A stretch of 34,921 nucleotides of DNA from Streptomyces sp. UW30 (GCF_008042075.1 NZ_RDBN01000037.1:1187692-1222612); one strand, 5' to 3'. Positions 5,624 through 14,323 are shown, counted from the stretch's first letter. Translations and numbers: made by a program. Notes: generated from the sequence alone by a model not told the origin.

Positions 5624-8359
5624 ATGTCCCCCATCCCCCGCAGGTCCCTTCTCAAGGCGGCCGCGGTCGCCGGAGCCGCCGCGCAGTTCAGCTGGGCACC
5701 AGGGGCGAAGGACGCACAGGCCGCGCCCGCAGCCGAGGTCGCCGACGCGGATCCCGTGACCCTGGACTGGCTGGAGGACGGCGGCCTCGGCGCCGCACCC
5801 GGCTCCACCGTCGGTGTCCCCTGGCCGAAGGGCGCGTACCAGCAGGACCAGACCTTCGCGCTGACGGACGCCGACGGCAAGGCCGTACCCGTGCAGTCGT
5901 GGCCGATCGCCTACTGGCCCGACGGCTCTCTCAAGTGGACGGCCCACGCCGTGAGTTCGGGCACCGGCAAGCTCACGCTGAGCCCCGGCCAGGCCACCGC
6001 CCCCGCCAGGAAGGTCACCGTCGACAAGAGCGGCGCCAGCGTCGACGTCTCGACCGGCGTCATCACCGCGAGGATCGGCAAGTCGGGCGCGACCCTCATC
6101 AAGTCGGTCACCCGAGGCTCCACGGAGATCGCCAGAAACGGGCGGCTCGTGCTGATCCGTCAGCCCGAGATCGAGGACGAGGACCAGGGCGCGGTCAGGA
6201 CCGAGCGTTTCGAAGGTGCCATCTCCGAGGTGACCGTCGAGCAGGAGGGCCCGGTCCGGGCCGTGGTCCGCATCGACGGCAAGCACCGCAAGGGCAACCG
6301 GAGTTGGCTCCCGTTCTCCATCCGCCTCTATTTCTACGCGGGCGCCGACTCCTTCCGCATGGTGCACACCATCACCTTCGACGGCACGCAGGAGCCGGGC
6401 AAGGCGAGCGGCGACTTCATCCGGGGTATCGGCGTGCGCTTCACCGTGCCGATGAGAGATGAGTCCTACGACCGCCACATCCGCATCGGCGGCGAGGGCA
6501 CCGGCATGCTCCGCGAGGCCGTCAAGGGCATCACCGGACTGCGCCGCGACCCGGGGGCGGCCGTACAGGCGGCGCAGTTCGCGGGGGAGAAGCTGCCCGA
6601 CCCGGCCACCTGGGACCAGCGGGTCACCACCCGCCTCCAGTACATCCCCGAGTGGGGCGACCACACCCTCTCCCAGCTCTGCGCCGACGGCTTCACCCTG
6701 CGCAAGCGCACCAAGAAGGGCCACGGCTGGATCGGCGCCGGCGGCGGCAGGCGGGCGTCCGGATTCGGCTACGTCGGTGGCGTCAGCGGCGGGCTGTCGT
6801 TCGGGCTGCGGGACTTCTGGGAGAAGTACCCGGCCCAGCTCGACATCCGCGACGCCCACACCGACGAGGCCGAGGTCACCCTGTGGCTCTGGTCGCCCGA
6901 GGCCCAGCCCATGGACCTGCGCTTCTACCACGACGGCATGGGCCAGGACACCTTCCCCGAGCAGCTCGAAGGCCTCAACATCACCTACGAGGACTACGAG
7001 CCGGAGTTCGGCACGCCTTACGGCATCGCCCGAACCTCCGAACTCCTCTTCTGGGCCAACGAGTCCACGCCCTCGGCCGAAGCCCTGGCCCAGCAGGTCG
7101 AGGCCGTCCGGGTGTTGCCGCAGCTGGCCGCCTCGCCGGGGCAGCTCATCAAGGCCAAGGTCTTCGGGCCGGGGCTGTACTCCGAGCCGGACCGCTCCAC
7201 GCCCGCCAAGGCGAAGATCGAGGACCACCTCGACTTCCTCTTCACCTACTACAAGGACCAGGTGGAGCAGCGCCGGTGGTACGGCTTCTGGGACTACGGC
7301 GACATCATGCACACCTACGACACCGTCAGACACCAGTGGCGGTACGACATCGGCGGCTACGCCTGGGACAACTCCGAGCTGTCGCCGGACCTCTGGCTCT
7401 GGTTCGCGTATCTGCGCTCCGGCCGCGCCGACATCTTCCGCTTCGCCGAGGCGATGACCCGGCACACCGGCGAGGTCGACGTCTACCACCTCGGCGAGTG
7501 GGCCGGCCTCGGCACCCGGCACGGCGTCCAGCACTACGCCGACAGCGCCAAGCAGCAGCGCATCGCCAACACGACGTATCGCCGCTACTACTACTTCCTC
7601 ACCGCCGACGAGCGCGTCGGCGACCTCATGCACGCCAACGTCGACTCCGACGAGACGTTCCTGGTGCTGGACCCGATCCGCAAGATCCGCACCGAGCCGT
7701 ACACGCCCGACCGGCATGCGCTGTCGATCGGCTTCGGCACGGACTGGAGCGGGCTGGCCTCGGCGTGGCTGACGGAGTGGGAGCGCAGGGGCCCCAAGTG
7801 GGAGAAGGCCAAGGCGCGGGTCCTGTCGACGATGGAGACGATCGCCGCCCAGCCGAACGGGTTCGTGCAGGGCAGCGGCCTGTACGACCTCGACACGGGC
7901 AGGTTCGCGATCGCCGCGGGGCCGGTGGTCGGGGTCTCCCACCTGTCCGCGGTGTTCGGGCTGAACGAGCTGTGCGCCGAGCTCATCGATCTCGTCGACA
8001 TGCCGAAGTTCAACGAGGCGTACTTCGATTACTGCCGCTACTTCAACGCCACCAAGGCCGAGCAGGCGGCGCGTTACGGCTCCAACTTCGGTTCCCTGCT
8101 GCTCTTCCAGGGGCACTCGCGGCTCGATGCGTACGCCGCCGTCCGCACGGGGGACGAGAAGCTCGCCACGCGCGCGTGGGAGAAGTTCTACAACTCCGAC
8201 GGGTATAAGGAGTCGGCGCCCTGGAAGACGGAGGAGCTGAGGGGGCCGGCTGCCTTGGTTCCGGGCAGTGAGGCCGCTTGGGTGTCGACGAACGACACGG
8301 CGCTCTATGGGCTCGCGGCCATCGAGAACCTGGCGCTGCTCGGAGACAGGATGCCGTAA
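5624..8359 (+). CDS. Tat-exported PcRGLX/YetA-like exo-rhamnogalacturonan lyase family protein
   Basis: A 911-residue secreted protein. Residues 2-37 form a Tat signal (PRRSLLKAAAVAGAAA), with a likely cleavage site after AQA near residue 36. The body resembles the PcRGLX/YetA family (polysaccharide lyase family 26): an N-terminal beta-rich domain (SVGVPWPKG-type opening, then SWPIAYWPDGSLKWTAHAV), a central beta domain and an alpha-helical toroid rich in aromatic residues. A conserved-looking TRHGVQH occurs at 631-637. PL26 members cleave the rhamnogalacturonan I backbone exolytically. Activity here is inferred. The start has a strong AGGAAAG site. It lies 104 bases after the DUF624 gene, probably in the same operon, and ends at a bidirectional hairpin. 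Confidence 0.85.
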   Translation: MSPIPRRSLLKAAAVAGAAAQFSWAPGAKDAQAAPAAEVADADPVTLDWLEDGGLGAAPGSTVGVPWPKGAYQQDQTFALTDADGKAVPVQSWPIAYWPDGSLKWTAHAVSSGTGKLTLSPGQATAPARKVTVDKSGASVDVSTGVITARIGKSGATLIKSVTRGSTEIARNGRLVLIRQPEIEDEDQGAVRTERFEGAISEVTVEQEGPVRAVVRIDGKHRKGNRSWLPFSIRLYFYAGADSFRMVHTITFDGTQEPGKASGDFIRGIGVRFTVPMRDESYDRHIRIGGEGTGMLREAVKGITGLRRDPGAAVQAAQFAGEKLPDPATWDQRVTTRLQYIPEWGDHTLSQLCADGFTLRKRTKKGHGWIGAGGGRRASGFGYVGGVSGGLSFGLRDFWEKYPAQLDIRDAHTDEAEVTLWLWSPEAQPMDLRFYHDGMGQDTFPEQLEGLNITYEDYEPEFGTPYGIARTSELLFWANESTPSAEALAQQVEAVRVLPQLAASPGQLIKAKVFGPGLYSEPDRSTPAKAKIEDHLDFLFTYYKDQVEQRRWYGFWDYGDIMHTYDTVRHQWRYDIGGYAWDNSELSPDLWLWFAYLRSGRADIFRFAEAMTRHTGEVDVYHLGEWAGLGTRHGVQHYADSAKQQRIANTTYRRYYYFLTADERVGDLMHANVDSDETFLVLDPIRKIRTEPYTPDRHALSIGFGTDWSGLASAWLTEWERRGPKWEKAKARVLSTMETIAAQPNGFVQGSGLYDLDTGRFAIAAGPVVGVSHLSAVFGLNELCAELIDLVDMPKFNEAYFDYCRYFNATKAEQAARYGSNFGSLLLFQGHSRLDAYAAVRTGDEKLATRAWEKFYNSDGYKESAPWKTEELRGPAALVPGSEAAWVSTNDTALYGLAAIENLALLGDRMP

Positions 8360-8365
8360 CGGTTT

Positions 8366-8410
8366 GCGGGGAACTGCGGGACCGTGGTGGCTGGTCGCGC
8401 AGTTCCCCGC
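8366..8410. terminator. Bidirectional terminator; dispersed Streptomyces-type repeat
   Basis: GCGGGGAACTGCG (8366-8378) pairs perfectly with CGCAGTTCCCCGC (8398-8410), and the loop can form a further 4-bp stem. It lies between the convergent lyase and membrane-protein genes. Versions of the CGCAGTTCCCCGC hairpin recur in the intergenic DNA of many Streptomyces genomes (from memory). Confidence 0.85.
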
Positions 8411-8428
8411 GCCCGTTGGGGCGGCGTT

Positions 8429-10864
8429 TCAGTGCATGTTGCCCAGGAAGTCCCGCATCCTTCGGGCGTCCCTGAGGCGCTGCTCGTACGTCGCTCCGAT
8501 GGCCAGCAGGAGCAGGCCGGCCAAGGCGGGCGGCACCCAGCGGGGGAGCGCGTCCGTCACCTGGACGATGTACGGGGCGAGTTCGTGCAGGGCGTCCAGG
8601 GCGAGCACCGTGCCGCCGAGCAGCAGCGGTGCCTTGAGGTGGTGCTGGGCGCCGAGCAGGGTGACCGCCAGGGCGGCAAGGCCCAGCAGCAGCGGGCGCG
8701 TCCAGTGCGCGTCGCCCCAGGCCGCGAGAAGGCTCGGCACGAGGGTGGCGGCGAGGCCGGGGCCGTACGCCGACCAGGACGAGGCCTCGGGGTCGCGGCG
8801 TCTGCGCAGGGCGCCGACGAGCAGGGCCGGGACGGTGACCGGCAGCGTGTACGCCTCCGGCGTCCCGATGTCCCAGGCCGCCAGGCGCACCCACGTGGCC
8901 AGCACGAACAGCCCGGCGGAGGCGTAGGCGACGGGCCTGCGCTCGGGGCGGATCGCCGTACCGGCGGTGATCACACCGCACAGTGCCAGCACCAGGGCCA
9001 CCATCGCCAGGTCGGCCGAGGCCGCGGCCAGCCCGACCGCGAGCAGCGCGGCGAGCGCGCCCGTCACCTCGACCGGGACCGTCGCCGGCCCGTCACCGAG
9101 CCGCGCCGCGAGCAGGGCCGCCGCCACCGGGACCGCCAGGACCGGCAGGGCGATGTACTGCGGCTCCCAGCCGGCCGCGGCACCTGCCGCGCACGCCAGC
9201 CCGGCGGCGTACGCGAGCGCGGTCGGGGCCGTGACCGGGGCGAGGTGCGGCTTCCAGGAGGCCGCCGCGAAGAGTGCCGTCAGCGCGGAGAGCACCGAGA
9301 GTGTGGCGGCTTCGGTGGTCAGGGAGAGGAAGGCGAGGGGGAGGGACGTCAGGAGGGCGAGGACCGTGGCGGTCGCGCGAGGGGTGGGGAAGGCGACTGG
9401 GGAGGCCGCCGCGGGCTCCTCCTGCGTCTCAGGCCGCTCGGACGGCCGTATCCACATGGCTGCCGCGAGCGCGCCGACCGTCGTGATCCCGAGAGCCACC
9501 AGGCCCACGGCGTAGGGGACTTCGAGCACTGCCGGAAGTACCAGCGCCGTCGCCCACGCCAGCGACGCCGCACCGGTCAGGGCCCGGGGCCGCCACACCG
9601 CGTCACGCACCGCGAGGAGCAGTACGACCGCGACCACGGCCAGGACGACGGGCACCGTCTCCGCGTCCGGCGGCCATGGCGCGTCGACCGTCACCGCCTC
9701 GCGCATGCCGTCCGGCGCCCCGGACCACACCTGCTCCGCCCAGCCGAGAGGACCCACCAGCGCGACCCCCACCAGCGGCAGCGTCCACAGCAGGGCGAGC
9801 CCCTGTACGGCCGCGGAGGCCCGCGTGAGCCCGGCGCGCACCGCCTCCGGCAGCCGGTCCACCCGGACCGCCGCCAACAGGGCGATCCCGCACACCAGAT
9901 ACGCCGGAACCGTCCACGCCCCCGGCAGTGCGGAGCGGGCCGTGCCGCCGAGCGCGGCGACCGTGAGGGCACCGGCGGCGACGGACAGGCCGAGCGCCTG
10001 CTTCGCGGCGACCTCCTGCCACGCCGCGGTGAGCGCGATACCCGCGGCCAAGAGGAGGAGCGCCGCCGCACGGGCGGCGGCGCTCGGGCCGGTGGCCGTC
10101 CAGGACAGCCAGCCGGCGGCCCATACGCCCCACGCGCCCATGCCGTACGCACCGATCACGGCGGTGATCCGTACGGACCCGGCGGGCACCCGGAGCGCCA
10201 CACCCGCGTCGAACCCGGCCGTCACCAGCACGGCGGCCGTGATCGCGAACAGACCGGCGTCGGCCGCCACCGCCCACAGGGTGAGCGGGAGTTGGGCGGC
10301 GGCCAGTGCGGCGGGCAGGGGCAGACGCAGTTCGGAGGTGCGCGGCAGCAGACCGTACGCCGTCCACAGGGCCGCGAGGACCGCCGAAGCGGCGGCGACG
10401 TAGCCCGTGGTGTCCACGTCGGCCAGCGCGGCCTCGTGCAGTGCGTAGGCGTCGAGCACGGTCAGGGCCAGGCCCAGCCCCGCCACCGACTCGGCCGTCG
10501 AGCGCAGCCCGCGCTTCAGCAGCGGCACCGGCGCGGCGAGCACCGCCGCCGTGACCCCGCCGAGTACCAGGGCCCGCCCGGCGATCCCCATGTGCCCCCA
10601 GCTGACCAGCGTGAACGCCATCGCGGCGATGGTGAGCAGGACACCGCCCAGCACCAGCAGGACGTTCTGCACCCGGGGCGCCGAGGCCTCGGGGCGGGGC
10701 GGTGCGACGGGCGCAGGAGACGAAGCGGCCTGGGGCGCCGCCGCTTGCAGCGCGGTGACCAGCCAGGCCCGGCGGTGCAGCAACTGGGCCCGGCGGGCGT
10801 CCAGTTGGCGCAGTTCGAGGTCGAGGAGCCGCAACTCCTCGGCCGGGGGCGGAAAGTGCGTCAT
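8429..10864 (-). CDS. SCO7613-type large polytopic membrane protein
   Basis: An 811-residue protein. Residues 1-40 are a charged, probably helical segment (EELRLLDLELRQLDARRAQLLHRRAWL), followed by an Ala/Pro-rich linker (about 46-62). More than twenty hydrophobic helices then run to the C-terminus. The first membrane block (VQNVLLVLGGVLLTIAAMAF) matches the SCO7613 C-terminal domain family, known from many Streptomyces paralogues but without assigned function. The ATG at 10864 has only a weak AGG upstream. An upstream extension to 10966 would run into the divergent gene and is unlikely. It is transcribed away from the SRPBCC gene and converges on the lyase. Confidence 0.88.
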   Translation of the reverse strand: MTHFPPPAEELRLLDLELRQLDARRAQLLHRRAWLVTALQAAAPQAASSPAPVAPPRPEASAPRVQNVLLVLGGVLLTIAAMAFTLVSWGHMGIAGRALVLGGVTAAVLAAPVPLLKRGLRSTAESVAGLGLALTVLDAYALHEAALADVDTTGYVAAASAVLAALWTAYGLLPRTSELRLPLPAALAAAQLPLTLWAVAADAGLFAITAAVLVTAGFDAGVALRVPAGSVRITAVIGAYGMGAWGVWAAGWLSWTATGPSAAARAAALLLLAAGIALTAAWQEVAAKQALGLSVAAGALTVAALGGTARSALPGAWTVPAYLVCGIALLAAVRVDRLPEAVRAGLTRASAAVQGLALLWTLPLVGVALVGPLGWAEQVWSGAPDGMREAVTVDAPWPPDAETVPVVLAVVAVVLLLAVRDAVWRPRALTGAASLAWATALVLPAVLEVPYAVGLVALGITTVGALAAAMWIRPSERPETQEEPAAASPVAFPTPRATATVLALLTSLPLAFLSLTTEAATLSVLSALTALFAAASWKPHLAPVTAPTALAYAAGLACAAGAAAGWEPQYIALPVLAVPVAAALLAARLGDGPATVPVEVTGALAALLAVGLAAASADLAMVALVLALCGVITAGTAIRPERRPVAYASAGLFVLATWVRLAAWDIGTPEAYTLPVTVPALLVGALRRRRDPEASSWSAYGPGLAATLVPSLLAAWGDAHWTRPLLLGLAALAVTLLGAQHHLKAPLLLGGTVLALDALHELAPYIVQVTDALPRWVPPALAGLLLLAIGATYEQRLRDARRMRDFLGNMH

Positions 10865-10898
10865 GCCTGGAGTGTGGTCCGTGTCACGCCGGACGGCA

Positions 10899-10928
10899 TG
10901 AGTGCGCGTACTCAGAACGTACTCAGAC
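10899..10928. promoter_or_regulatory. Palindrome and tandem repeat in the divergent promoter region
   Basis: TGAGTGCGCGTACTCA (10899-10914) is palindromic at 14 of 16 positions. CGTACTCAGAA and CGTACTCAGAC then repeat head to tail (10907-10928, period 11 bases, one helical turn). The site lies midway between the divergent starts at 10864 and 10965, as expected for an operator shared by both genes. The regulator is unknown. Confidence 0.5.
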
Positions 10929-10964
10929 AGGGCACAAACCCGCTGACGGGGGCAGACTCGGCCC

Positions 10965-11423
10965 ATGGACTGGAGCCACTACCGCTTCCGCAGCCTGTGG
11001 GCCCTGCCCGCGCCGCCCGCCGCCGTCTACGACGCGCTGCAGCAGGCCGAGGGCTATCCCCGCTGGTGGCCCCAGGTGCGTGCGGTGAACCGGATCGACG
11101 ACACCAGCGGTGTGATCACGATCCGCTCCCTCCTGCCGTACGCCATGACCTTCACCGCGCGCGAGGTGCGCCGGGACCGCGAGGCCGGGGTGCTGGAGAT
11201 CGCCATGAGCGGGGACATCGACGGCTGGGCGCGCTGGACCCTCACCGCGCACGGCGACGGGACCCTGGCTCGCTACGACCAGGTCGTCGACGTGAACAAG
11301 CCGCTGCTGCGGCGTCTCGCCGTACCCGGGCGGCCCGTCTTCCGCGCCAACCACTGGCTGATGATGCGCTCCGGGCGGCGCGGACTGGCCGGGTACCTGG
11401 CCGGTGGCCGGCAAGCGGTTTGA
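10965..11423 (+). CDS. SRPBCC (START-like) family protein
   Basis: A 152-residue soluble protein with the SRPBCC pattern: an N-terminal strand (HYRFRSLWALPAPPAAVYDAL), the helix and loop EGYPRWWPQVRAV, a central sheet, and a C-terminal helix region (FRANHWLMMRSGRRGL). Members form a deep hydrophobic cavity for lipids, polyketides or other small ligands. The specific ligand cannot be read here. It diverges from the SCO7613-type membrane protein across about 100 bases containing operator-like repeats, so the two may be co-regulated. The promoter of the following tRNA overlaps its stop codon. Confidence 0.85.
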   Translation: MDWSHYRFRSLWALPAPPAAVYDALQQAEGYPRWWPQVRAVNRIDDTSGVITIRSLLPYAMTFTAREVRRDREAGVLEIAMSGDIDGWARWTLTAHGDGTLARYDQVVDVNKPLLRRLAVPGRPVFRANHWLMMRSGRRGLAGYLAGGRQAV

Positions 11424-11449
11424 AGGAAACGCGAAGGGACCTGTATTGT
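11420..11449 (+). promoter_or_regulatory. Promoter of tRNA-Val copy 2
   Basis: TTGAAG (11420-11425) and TATTGT (11444-11449) are 18 bases apart. The predicted start, near 11456, is a few bases before the mature tRNA. The -35 hexamer overlaps the SRPBCC stop codon. Confidence 0.75.
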
Positions 11450-11462
11450 TCACTGCGTTCCC

Positions 11463-11534
11463 GGGCGATTAGCTCAGTGGGAGAGCGCTTCGTTCACACC
11501 GAAGAGGTCACTGGTTCGAACCCAGTATCGCCCA
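11463..11534 (+). tRNA. tRNA-Val (anticodon CAC), copy 2
   Basis: The 72-base sequence is identical to the copy at 1301-1372, with the same cloverleaf, anticodon CAC and discriminator A, and no encoded CCA. Identity extends slightly beyond the gene (CCC upstream, CC downstream), making a 77-base direct repeat with 1298-1374. The flanking promoter and terminator sequences differ. Confidence 0.97.
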
Positions 11535-11542
11535 CCGGGAAA

Positions 11543-11572
11543 AAGGCCGGTCCGCCGTAGCGGACCGGCCTT
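11543..11572. terminator. Bidirectional terminator between tRNA-Val copy 2 and the exonuclease gene
   Basis: A perfect 13-bp stem (11543-11555 with 11560-11572) encloses loop CGTA. TTCTTC follows on the plus strand and an A-rich run precedes it, giving a U-run on the minus transcript. It can end both the tRNA transcript and the convergent exonuclease gene. Confidence 0.9.
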
Positions 11573-11574
11573 CT

Positions 11575-12300
11575 TCATGCCGCCGCCGGCAGGTCCGGGC
11601 GCAGCGGCCACGCCGGGTCCACCGCCTCCTCGCTGCCGCTGCGGGCGAACCACGCCTGCAGGCCACGTGCCTGTGCCGCGTGCCACACCGCCTGGAGCGT
11701 GTGCAGTTCCGCGGGGGACAGGCGCTCCAGCCGGGCCGCGAAACGCCGGCCCACCGCCCTTACGACCTCCAGCGAGGCCATTGCGTCGGCCGCCGCGTCG
11801 TGCGCGCCGTCCAGCGTGACGCCGTAGTGCGCGCACAGGTCCGTCAGCGTGCGGCGGCCTTTGCGGTAGCGGTCCAGATGTTTGTCGAGGACACGCGGGT
11901 CGAGCACCAGCATGGGCGTCGTCTCGAACCAGTGGTCCAGGGACGACGCACGATGGCGGCGCAACTCGCGGTCCAGCAGTGTCAGATCGAACGGTGCGTT
12001 CATCACGACTATGGGCCGGCTCACCGCCGCCTGTCCGGCCAGTTCCTCGACTATCTCCTGCATCACCGGCGCCGGCCAGCGGCCGTTGCGCTGGAGATGA
12101 TCCTCCGTCAGTCCGTGTACTGCCGTCGCCGCCTCCGGCACCGGCACGCCCGGGTTCACCAGCCATTGCGTCACCCGCGGCCGGGCGCCCGGGGCGTCCT
12201 GGACGACGACGGCCGCCGAAACGATCCGGTCGGTCTCGACGTCCACGCCTGTTGTCTCCGTGTCGAATGCCGCCAGCGGGCCTTCATACCAGCACGCCAT
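11575..12300 (-). CDS. DnaQ-like 3'-5' exonuclease (DEDDh)
   Basis: A 241-residue protein with the three exonuclease motifs of the DEDDh superfamily: FDTETTG (catalytic Asp13 and Glu15), NAPFD (Asp105), and HDAAAD (His167 and Asp172). All catalytic residues are present, so it should be an active two-metal nuclease. The C-terminal 60 residues lie outside the nuclease fold. It is a stand-alone exonuclease rather than part of a polymerase III alpha subunit. Homologues in Streptomyces are annotated simply as 3'-5' exonuclease. A GAGGGG about ten bases upstream may serve as binding site. It diverges from the DUF4365 gene, with about 170 bases between the starts. Confidence 0.93.
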   Translation of the reverse strand: MACWYEGPLAAFDTETTGVDVETDRIVSAAVVVQDAPGARPRVTQWLVNPGVPVPEAATAVHGLTEDHLQRNGRWPAPVMQEIVEELAGQAAVSRPIVVMNAPFDLTLLDRELRRHRASSLDHWFETTPMLVLDPRVLDKHLDRYRKGRRTLTDLCAHYGVTLDGAHDAAADAMASLEVVRAVGRRFAARLERLSPAELHTLQAVWHAAQARGLQAWFARSGSEEAVDPAWPLRPDLPAAA

Positions 12301-12468
12301 ACCTACACAACCCCTCGTTCACCCACGGCAGCTGACGTACCGTCTTCTGCCCGTTTGGTGATACCCGGGCCGTTTGCGGCGTACGCCGGAAGGACACAAC
12401 AGGAGTGCGGGTCTTTGCAGTTCAGCGGCCCGGTACGGGGATTCACCTGGCGTGGAAGGCTGTTGGTC

Positions 12469-13035
12469 ATGGCGATAGCGCAGCCCGAGCGGGGCGGGCT
12501 GCTGCCCGAACGCACGGGCCCCCATCGCGGTTCACTCGCCACTACCGCCTGCATGGAGACACTGCAGGTGGGCTATCTGCACGCCGTCGCGGCGGCGGCC
12601 GGCTGCTCACTGTCCCAGCCATTTCCGGACAACGGCATCGACTGGCACGTCAGCCACAGCGCGCCCGGCCACACGGTCGACGACGAGGTCACCATCAAGG
12701 TGCAGCTCAAGGCCACCTATCAGATCGCACCCAACCCGCCGGGCCGCTTCTTCTCCTTCACGCTCGACAACGACCATCTGGCGAAGCTCGCCCGCACCCC
12801 GGTCTCGGTGCACAAGATCATGGTCGTGATGATCGTCCCGCGGTCGCAGGAGCAGTGGCTGCGCGCCGGCCACGACCGGCTCGACCTGCGGCACTGCTGC
12901 TACTGGGTCAACCTGGCCGGACACCCGATCACCGGGCGGCGCCGTACCACCGTACGGGTGCCGACCTCACGCATTTTCGACGACCGGGCGCTCTGCGAGA
13001 TCATGACGCGGGTCGGGACGGGAGGCAAACCATGA
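12469..13035 (+). CDS. DUF4365 domain protein with nuclease-like fold
   Basis: A 188-residue protein. After a 20-residue tail it contains a DUF4365-like domain. GIDWHV places Asp58 and VQLKAT places Gln79 and Lys81, the D...QxK pattern of PD-(D/E)xK restriction-endonuclease-like folds. DUF4365 appears in diverse bacterial and phage contexts, including defence loci. Enzymatic activity is unproven and the usual Glu is Gln here. The ATG at 12469 has GGAAGG about ten bases upstream. The long upstream open frame runs antisense to the exonuclease. Its stop overlaps the next start (ATGA), so the two proteins are probably made in step and may work together. Confidence 0.82.
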   Translation: MAIAQPERGGLLPERTGPHRGSLATTACMETLQVGYLHAVAAAAGCSLSQPFPDNGIDWHVSHSAPGHTVDDEVTIKVQLKATYQIAPNPPGRFFSFTLDNDHLAKLARTPVSVHKIMVVMIVPRSQEQWLRAGHDRLDLRHCCYWVNLAGHPITGRRRTTVRVPTSRIFDDRALCEIMTRVGTGGKP

Positions 13036-14261
13036 CGCATCGCCCCCTGGAGGAACCGGTACGACCAGCGAGGCCGCACCCGGTCGACCCGTCCTGGGAG
13101 CGTCCCCCCGAGCCCGGCGAGGTCGACCCCGCCGTGCTCAGCGCCCTGCTGCACCGGCACGGCTGGCAGCGGCGCGGGGGAGCGGCCGGGCGCTACGGCC
13201 GCTGGACCCCGCCCGGCCCGGGGAGCAACGGCACCAGCCTGCTCGTCCCCGAATCCCGCGCCTTCCCCGACAGCGACGACCTGCTCGGCGAGGCGCTCGT
13301 CGCCCTGTCCCGCAGCGGCATGCCCTCCGCACGCGAGGTGCTGGTCGGACTGGCCGTGCCCAGCGACGAGGTCCGCTGGTGGCGGGACGCACCGAGCGGG
13401 CCGGCCGGTGCCGCGCCCTGGACGGTCGAGGAGGAACTGCGCACCGCCGCCCGCCAGATGCTCCTCGCCGCCGCGCTCGCCACGCGCGCGCGTGCCGGCT
13501 ACTACGGCGCCCGGCACCGCCGCTCGGCCGCCGCCATGCTGGAGAGCGTCCTCGTCGGCTCCGGGGCCGGTGGCCACCACCTCGCCGCGTTCGTGCCCGT
13601 CGGTGCGGGGCGCCCGCTCGCCGTCCGCCTGCACCAGGCGCTGTACGCCGCCCGCGAGGCCATCGACTACCAGCGGGCCACCGGCGGCATGGACGCCTTC
13701 GACGGCGCCGTCGAAGCGGGCGTCAGCCGCGAGCTCACCGAAGCGCTGGTGGCGCTGGTGCGCGGCACCGAGGGCGCGCGCATCGCCGTCGACTGGGCCC
13801 CCGCGGCCGGGGTGCCCGCGGACTGCGCGGCCGGTGTCGAGGCCGTCGAGTTCTCGCCGGGCGACCTGCCCGTGCTGCGCGAGGCCGCGGCCCGCTATCT
13901 GCGCGAGGAGCCGTCCGTGCCGGTCCGGATCACCGGCGCGGTCGTACGCATGCGCAGGTCGGGGCCGCGCGGGGAGGGCACCGTACGGCTGCGGGTCATC
14001 GCGGGCGCCGAGGTGCCGCACGTCCGGCTCACCCTCGACGAGGAGGCGTACCGCATAGCCGGCCACGCCCACCTCGTCGGGCTGCCCGTACGCGTGCACG
14101 GGCGCCTGGAGAGCCGGGGCGGCTTCCGCAAGATCACCGGGGCCACCGGGGTCGTGCCGGTACAGGTGGACGAGGCCGAGCGGGACCGGCTGATGAAGTC
14201 GCTCCAGGAGGATCTGGACTTCTTCGAGGAGGCGTGCGGCGGGGACGAGCGGGAGGACTGA
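13032..14261 (+). CDS. Protein of unknown function coupled to DUF4365 protein
   Basis: A 409-residue soluble protein that I cannot assign to a named family. The N-terminal 45 residues are Pro-rich and acidic. A region near 40-75 ([13 protein letters not shown], then [22 protein letters not shown]) looks like a small folded unit seen in other actinobacterial hypothetical proteins. Residues 105-260 are mainly helical. Residues 294-375 ([14 protein letters not shown], then [17 protein letters not shown]) look like a compact beta domain resembling OB-type nucleic-acid-binding modules. The C-terminus is strongly acidic. The start overlaps the DUF4365 stop by four bases, implying translational coupling and a shared job. 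DNA or RNA binding is an inference from the C-terminal pattern only. Confidence 0.8.
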   Translation: MTHRPLEEPVRPARPHPVDPSWERPPEPGEVDPAVLSALLHRHGWQRRGGAAGRYGRWTPPGPGSNGTSLLVPESRAFPDSDDLLGEALVALSRSGMPSAREVLVGLAVPSDEVRWWRDAPSGPAGAAPWTVEEELRTAARQMLLAAALATRARAGYYGARHRRSAAAMLESVLVGSGAGGHHLAAFVPVGAGRPLAVRLHQALYAAREAIDYQRATGGMDAFDGAVEAGVSRELTEALVALVRGTEGARIAVDWAPAAGVPADCAAGVEAVEFSPGDLPVLREAAARYLREEPSVPVRITGAVVRMRRSGPRGEGTVRLRVIAGAEVPHVRLTLDEEAYRIAGHAHLVGLPVRVHGRLESRGGFRKITGATGVVPVQVDEAERDRLMKSLQEDLDFFEEACGGDERED

Positions 14262-14317
14262 CGGGCTGAGCCGGTGGGCCGAGGGTGACCGTTTCGCGGT
14301 CGGCCGTCCGAGGTCGG

Positions 14318-14323
14318 TACGAT
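14318..14323 (+). promoter_or_regulatory. Possible -10 element of thrS
   Basis: TACGAT lies 60 bases before the thrS start codon. No good -35 is visible at standard spacing. The 121-base gap is too short for a T-box leader, and I see none. Confidence 0.35.

Noticed and set aside
5579..8116. An 845-codon open frame on the minus strand
   Set aside because: It is antisense to the lyase gene, has repetitive Val/Leu/Asp/Gly composition and no credible ribosome binding site.
8384..11560. A 1058-codon open frame on the plus strand
   Set aside because: It lies antisense to the SCO7613-type gene and continues through the SRPBCC gene and tRNA. The translation is Arg/Gly/Gln-rich without folds, as expected for a shadow frame in GC-rich DNA.
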